Assembly: GCA_018699075.1 (NCBI GenBank)
Contig: JABIPV010000006.1
Location: 1-10,092 of the forward strand
Reading direction: 5' to 3'
DNA length: 10,092 nucleotides
From: Kordiimonadaceae bacterium
Lineage (GTDB): Bacteria; Pseudomonadota; Alphaproteobacteria; Sphingomonadales; Emcibacteraceae
The stretch's first letter is position 1, and the number at the start of each line of letters is the position of its first letter. The translations under genes were made by a program, and so were the position numbers. The notes below the pieces were generated by a model. The model did not search any database. It worked only from the letters and a program-made list of their open reading frames with translations, and was not told the origin of the DNA. Shown piece after piece: positions 6,309 to 10,092 of this stretch.

Positions 6309-7442
6309 ATGATCAATCAAGATGATTTCCCTATTACGCGCGATTGCGCTTATTTAAATGCAGCTAATGTGTCCTTAATGCCTGCCCCTGCTGCCAAGGT
6401 CATGACCGACTGGCAGACGGATGTAGCACTAAATGGCAGTAACAATTTCAATGATCTTGCCGAAGACACGGCCTTTGACGGATTACGTGTCCAAGGCGCA
6501 CGGCTTTTTAATTGTCATGAAAACGACATTGCTGGCGGTTCAAGTTGTACAGAACTACTCAGCTCCATTGCTTGGGCAGTCATGCCAAAGGCCCATGAAA
6601 ATATAGTCAGCACCGATATTGTCTTTCCCAGTACCATTTATCCGTGGACCCGCGTGTCCCACCATACGGGATGTGAAATTCGCCTCGCGAAAGGTCAAAA
6701 TGGCTATGCCCATATTGATGAATTGATAAAATGCATTGATCATAATACTGCTGTCATTTCTCTTTCTCACGTGGAATATACGGGCGGGCAGCTTTATGAT
6801 ATTCAAAAGCTCGCTGATGTTGCACACGAACATAATGCATTACTGGTTGTTGATGCCACACAATCCGCAGGCGCCATTCCCATTGACGGGCCAAAATCCG
6901 GCGCTGATGTGATCATTAGCGGCTCTTATAAATGGCTGTGTGGTCCTTTTGGTGCGGCTGTAATGTATCTTGCCCCACATTTGCAAAACACGCTCGAGCC
7001 GGGCTTTGTTGGCTTTCGTAGTCATAGCGATATGTGGACCCTATCCCCTGAACGGCTTGACTATCCCGAAACAGCAAAGCGCTTTGAAAGCAGCACTATG
7101 GCTTTTGGCTGCATAAAAGGTCTTGAGCATTCAATGAAATATCTTCTCGATCTAGGGATTGATAATATCCAAAACCACAATATGAAACTGGCCGATCAAT
7201 TAATAGATGGCTTAAATAGCCTTGATATTAATATTATATCACCAATAAATCGTGCGGAACGTACCTCCATAGTTACCTGCCAAGTTGACGGCCACGACCC
7301 TGCTGACATAGTTGAAAAGCTGAAACAGAGAAATATTATCGCCCATAAAAGACAAAATTACATTCGGTTTGCCCCCCATGTTTATAACAATCCAAGCCAT
7401 ATCGATCAGGCGATCCAAAGTTTAGCAAGCATCCTAAAGTAA
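6309..7442 (+). CDS. Class V aminotransferase-like PLP enzyme (SufS/NifS fold), 377 aa
   Basis: A fold-type I PLP enzyme of the aminotransferase class V group (cysteine desulfurases, selenocysteine lyases, isopenicillin-N epimerase-like proteins, serine-glyoxylate aminotransferases). It shows the N-terminal YLNAANVSLMP (15-25), GGSSCTELL for cofactor phosphate (76-84), SLSHVEYTGG with PLP-stacking His154, VVDATQSAGA with Asp182 and Gln185, the Schiff-base lysine Lys208 in SGSYKWLCGPFG, and a substrate-binding arginine in YIRFAPHVYN (Arg353). The small-domain loop where cysteine desulfurases carry their active-site Cys has no obvious counterpart, so I do not call it a desulfurase. It starts one base after the membrane-protein stop and is the last gene of the operon. 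A metabolic link with the upstream aminotransferase is inferred from gene packing. Confidence 0.86.
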   Translation: MINQDDFPITRDCAYLNAANVSLMPAPAAKVMTDWQTDVALNGSNNFNDLAEDTAFDGLRVQGARLFNCHENDIAGGSSCTELLSSIAWAVMPKAHENIVSTDIVFPSTIYPWTRVSHHTGCEIRLAKGQNGYAHIDELIKCIDHNTAVISLSHVEYTGGQLYDIQKLADVAHEHNALLVVDATQSAGAIPIDGPKSGADVIISGSYKWLCGPFGAAVMYLAPHLQNTLEPGFVGFRSHSDMWTLSPERLDYPETAKRFESSTMAFGCIKGLEHSMKYLLDLGIDNIQNHNMKLADQLIDGLNSLDINIISPINRAERTSIVTCQVDGHDPADIVEKLKQRNIIAHKRQNYIRFAPHVYNNPSHIDQAIQSLASILK

Positions 7443-7482
7443 AAACCCATCATCGTCACATCGGCCTTTGCCGGAATGATGG
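7441..7482 (-). terminator. Palindromic element between convergent operons, probable terminator for the adaptor operon
   Basis: The stem 7453-7465 pairs with 7470-7482 (core CGGC-CTTT-GCCG) with two mismatches and some G-T pairs; an alternative uses CCATCAT/ATGATGG as outer arms. Read on the minus strand the hairpin is followed by GGGTTTTTA, giving an intrinsic-terminator shape about 25 bases after the adaptor stop. In the plus direction there is no T-run. The right arm GCCGGAATGATGGAG resembles the dispersed GCCGGGATGACG-type palindromes common in proteobacterial intergenic DNA; the left arm is degraded. Confidence 0.55.
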
Positions 7483-7507
7483 AGTAGGTTGAGAAGTAAT
7501 ACTATTC

Positions 7508-8698
7508 CTACCTCTGCACCACACGCACATCATCAAACACATCACTGCCCGGATGGATAATTACTTCGGCTCCCTCGCCCAGTCCTGAGACAACTTCAGC
7601 GATGCGGTCGTTCATTTTGCCTACTTCTACTTGGGTGCGCACTGTCGTGCCGTCGTCTACAGCGAAGACGGTCCAGTTTCCTTGGTATCTGAATAGTGCG
7701 CTGAGCGGCACAAATGGTACGTCATCTGACCTGTCGACGATGATGCCTGCTTCGACCCTGAATGCATCACCAAGACCTTGCCATTTTTCTATGGGATCGA
7801 TGAAGTCGAGATATATATTAACCCGTTGTTCTTCCACACCTAATGCCGAAATTTTTGTAAAACCGGAAGGCGAGACCACCCGAACCTGTGCTTGGATGTC
7901 TTCTTCGCCGCCCCAGCGTTTGATCAGAGCCATATCACCCGCCTGTACCTTAACCGCATCGCGCGAAAGCATTTCGATGACGATTTCCAAGTCTTCTGGA
8001 TTGCCCACTTCAACTAACGGGGTTCCGGCGGGGATCACTCCTTCTGATTTATGCAAAATACGTAGCACTTTTCCTGATACTGGTGCATGAACGAAAAGAT
8101 TATTACCACCTTCCTCTGCCCTTGCTGGCTGGGCAAGACGTGCTTTTGCGGCATCAAGGACACTTTGTGCTACAATCATGCCTGATTTGGCGGTATTAAG
8201 TTCAGTTTCACGAAGTCTTACTAGAAGTTCGTAGCGCTCCAACCTTGCGATCGATACATTACCATTATTATACAGCAGTTCTGTGCGGCTATATTCCGCT
8301 TTGGCAAATTCAAGTTCTGCTTCGGCGCGTTCAAGCTTAGCCGTTTCAAATCCCATTGCGGCCTCTGCCCCTTGGATGTCGGCCTGCGCCTGTATTTCCG
8401 TACGGCTATCCACAAACCGTGGGTCAGCGGGGCTCATATTGGCAATGACAGTATCACCCGCGACCACATTATCACCTGGTTCGCTTTCGATACGGTTTAC
8501 ACGACCTTCTATCGGTGAATAAACCACGTAAATATCATGAATCTTGGTTTTTCCTTCGCCTTCCATGGTGACCAGAACATCACCACGCTGAACGGTTGAT
8601 ATGTCAACTAGCACGGGGCTGGGCATAAAGGAATAAATAAGCAGTGCCAACGCCATAATGCCAAGTATGATTTTAATATATGTTTTTATTTTCTTCAT
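7508..8698 (-). CDS. HlyD-family periplasmic adaptor (membrane fusion) protein, 396 aa
   Basis: A membrane-fusion subunit that links an inner-membrane transporter to the outer membrane. A single N-terminal membrane helix (about 8-25, IKIILGIMALALLIYSF) anchors a periplasmic body. The order is the first half of a lipoyl/barrel-sandwich domain (about 55-90, YSPIEGRVNRI...GDNVVAGD), an alpha-helical hairpin rich in A, E and R (about 97-190), the second lipoyl half (about 200-232, HAPVSGKVLRI), a beta-barrel (about 236-330) and a membrane-proximal domain (about 340-393). The hairpin of roughly 45 residues per helix is fairly short. No lipobox cysteine is present, so it is held by the helix rather than a lipid. 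It begins 6 bases after the permease stop, so its partner is an ABC-type FtsX permease rather than an RND pump. The substrate is unknown. Confidence 0.9.
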   Translation of the reverse strand: MKKIKTYIKIILGIMALALLIYSFMPSPVLVDISTVQRGDVLVTMEGEGKTKIHDIYVVYSPIEGRVNRIESEPGDNVVAGDTVIANMSPADPRFVDSRTEIQAQADIQGAEAAMGFETAKLERAEAELEFAKAEYSRTELLYNNGNVSIARLERYELLVRLRETELNTAKSGMIVAQSVLDAAKARLAQPARAEEGGNNLFVHAPVSGKVLRILHKSEGVIPAGTPLVEVGNPEDLEIVIEMLSRDAVKVQAGDMALIKRWGGEEDIQAQVRVVSPSGFTKISALGVEEQRVNIYLDFIDPIEKWQGLGDAFRVEAGIIVDRSDDVPFVPLSALFRYQGNWTVFAVDDGTTVRTQVEVGKMNDRIAEVVSGLGEGAEVIIHPGSDVFDDVRVVQR

Positions 8699-8704
8699 CT
8701 GAGT

Positions 8705-10092
8705 TTATTCAACCCCCTTTTGCGCCCTTACAAGGTCAATTTTATCCACTTGCCGCCAGACAAGATAAAATGAAAGAAGCGCGCTTATCAACACTATAAT
8801 TACAGCAAAACCATAAGTATCGCTATCAATATAAAGCGGCATTCTAAAAAGTTCCGTATCAATTGATTTCACCATTCCCGCCACCATTGCATAACCAATG
8901 AAAATGCCCATAGGGATGGCGAGAAAAACCACCAACGCGAGTTCGCCAAACAGAATATACGCCACTTCTTGACGGGTCAGGCCCAACACACGCAGGCTAG
9001 CCAGTTCGCGGGAACGCTCCGAAAAAGCAATGCGGGCGGTATTGTAAATAACACCAAATGCTATCAAGCCCGCAAATATTACATAAACCGCCATCATTCG
9101 AAGCATATTTTCATCCATTAATTGTTCAAATATTTCCCGCATTCGGGTCATGTTAGCTATGCCAATAATCGACGGAATTTCTTTGATATTTTGATATAGT
9201 GGTCCATTCCAGTTTGGATCAACCATAATCGCCGCGCCCGTGATCACAGGGCCTTCGTTTAAATGGCTATTAAGGCGATCAATATCCATAATCGCCCCAA
9301 GGCCAAGGAATTCTTCATAAATATCTGTGACCGGCAAATAAAGTTCTGGCCGCCTTTCTTCCAGTACATCCGCTTTAATCACATCCCCCACATTGACGTG
9401 GAGTATTTCTGCGAGCTTCTTGGAGAGGATTAAGCCGCCTTTTGGTACTTCAACCGCTTTAAGGTCCGTATCAAGTACACGGTGAAGATCAGGTTCTGGT
9501 ATAATGCCCATTATAGCGGTGCGTTTGTCATAATGATCGAAACTTAAATTAACTGGTACACTTCTTATGGGTTCTACGTTCAAAATCCCCGGCATAATGC
9601 GAATTTCTTCGAGTGCCCGTCTGTGTCGCGGCTCAACAAAGCTAAGCATTAAATCTTCACGGTTTGAGACGTCATATTGGATATTCATCATATAATCCAT
9701 ACTGTCTTCCATAAAGAATGAAAATATCAATATGGATAGGGATAAACTAACCCCGAGCGAAGATAAAAAAGCACGGATAGGTCGGCGTTCAATTTGTCGA
9801 AGAACAATGCGCGATAAAAATGAAAACCATTTATCAATATGAAGGCGTTCTAATATGGTTTCTTTAAATTCAGTTGGTGCCTCCGCGCGCATGGCCTCCG
9901 CAGGTGGCAGGCTCGCCGCCTGTTTCATGGCAATTAAAGTACCCAACGTCGCGGCCACAGCACAAAATGCCACCGACAAAATCATCACATCATAAGAATA
10001 GGAATATTTCAGAAATGGAAAATGAAAATATTGACCGTACATATTAAGTAATCCTGACCCCAGCCATATGCCGCCCGCAAGGCCAATGATGC
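8705..10092 (-). CDS. ABC transporter permease with FtsX domains, C-terminal 461 residues (cut by right edge)
   Basis: The frame stays open through the right edge, so the ATG at 10042 is internal, not the start. Visible residues 1-56 complete a first FtsX-type domain (GLAGGIWLGSGL, a helix at about 35-56), ending in the typical PPAEAMRAE. A second unit follows: a helix at 105-127, a large extracytoplasmic domain at about 128-330 similar in position to the MacB periplasmic domain, helices at about 332-355, 375-405 and 424-446, and the FtsX signature SERSRELASLRVLGLTRQEV (357-376) after the second-unit helix. Two FtsX units imply a full-length protein near 800 residues, as in duplicated-FtsX ABC permeases. 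These systems are mechanotransmitters or lipid/lipoprotein/peptide exporters, not conventional channels. The adaptor downstream supports export. The ATPase gene is expected upstream, outside the window. Confidence 0.9.
   Translation of the reverse strand, partial: IIGLAGGIWLGSGLLNMYGQYFHFPFLKYSYSYDVMILSVAFCAVAATLGTLIAMKQAASLPPAEAMRAEAPTEFKETILERLHIDKWFSFLSRIVLRQIERRPIRAFLSSLGVSLSLSILIFSFFMEDSMDYMMNIQYDVSNREDLMLSFVEPRHRRALEEIRIMPGILNVEPIRSVPVNLSFDHYDKRTAIMGIIPEPDLHRVLDTDLKAVEVPKGGLILSKKLAEILHVNVGDVIKADVLEERRPELYLPVTDIYEEFLGLGAIMDIDRLNSHLNEGPVITGAAIMVDPNWNGPLYQNIKEIPSIIGIANMTRMREIFEQLMDENMLRMMAVYVIFAGLIAFGVIYNTARIAFSERSRELASLRVLGLTRQEVAYILFGELALVVFLAIPMGIFIGYAMVAGMVKSIDTELFRMPLYIDSDTYGFAVIIVLISALLSFYLVWRQVDKIDLVRAQKGVE

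Noticed and set aside
7602..8090. 162-codon plus-strand open frame
   Set aside because: Antisense shadow of the adaptor gene, Ser/Thr/Pro-rich with no family features and no ribosome-binding site considered convincing.
8705..10042. Permease gene starting at ATG 10042
   Set aside because: The frame remains open to the window edge and the upstream residues (GLAGGIWLGSGL) continue the FtsX domain.

Overview
The window looks like the chromosome of a Gram-negative proteobacterium with fairly AT-rich DNA. A periplasmic adaptor plus FtsX-type permease and two secreted Sel1-repeat proteins imply an outer membrane and periplasm. My best guess is a low-GC alphaproteobacterium, but no ribosomal or phylogenetic marker is present, so this is tentative. 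I see no mobile element, CRISPR array, tRNA or rRNA.

Layout from left to right. (1) 1-2427, minus strand: a probable operon read right to left. It encodes two tandem Sel1-like-repeat proteins with signal peptides, then a group II PLP-dependent decarboxylase cut by the left edge. (2) 2489-4637, minus strand: an RhlE-like DEAD-box RNA helicase with a roughly 270-residue basic tail that carries a 24-residue tandem duplication. An intrinsic terminator at 2489-2517 separates it from the Sel1 operon. (3) 4638-4916: a 279-base divergent intergenic region with back-to-back promoter candidates, a long helicase leader, a direct repeat and an inverted repeat. (4) 4917-7442, plus strand: a tightly packed three-gene operon of a fold-type I class I/II aminotransferase, an 84-residue three-helix membrane protein and a class V aminotransferase-like enzyme. 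The first pair overlaps by 4 bases and the second is separated by 1 base. (5) 7441-7482: a palindromic element between converging operons that can act as a terminator for the minus strand. (6) 7508-10092, minus strand: an ABC-type export module with an FtsX/MacB-like permease (its N-terminus is off the right edge) followed 6 bases later by an HlyD-family periplasmic adaptor. The ATPase is presumably upstream, outside the window.

How the genes work together. The permease and adaptor should form an inner-membrane/periplasm transport complex with an unseen ATPase. The plus-strand operon pairs two different PLP enzymes with a small membrane protein under coupled translation, which suggests one shared amino-acid or amine pathway whose substrate cannot be read from sequence. 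This operon is the most promising candidate for something undescribed. The helicase, with its long leader, fits a stress- or cold-responsive RNA remodelling factor.
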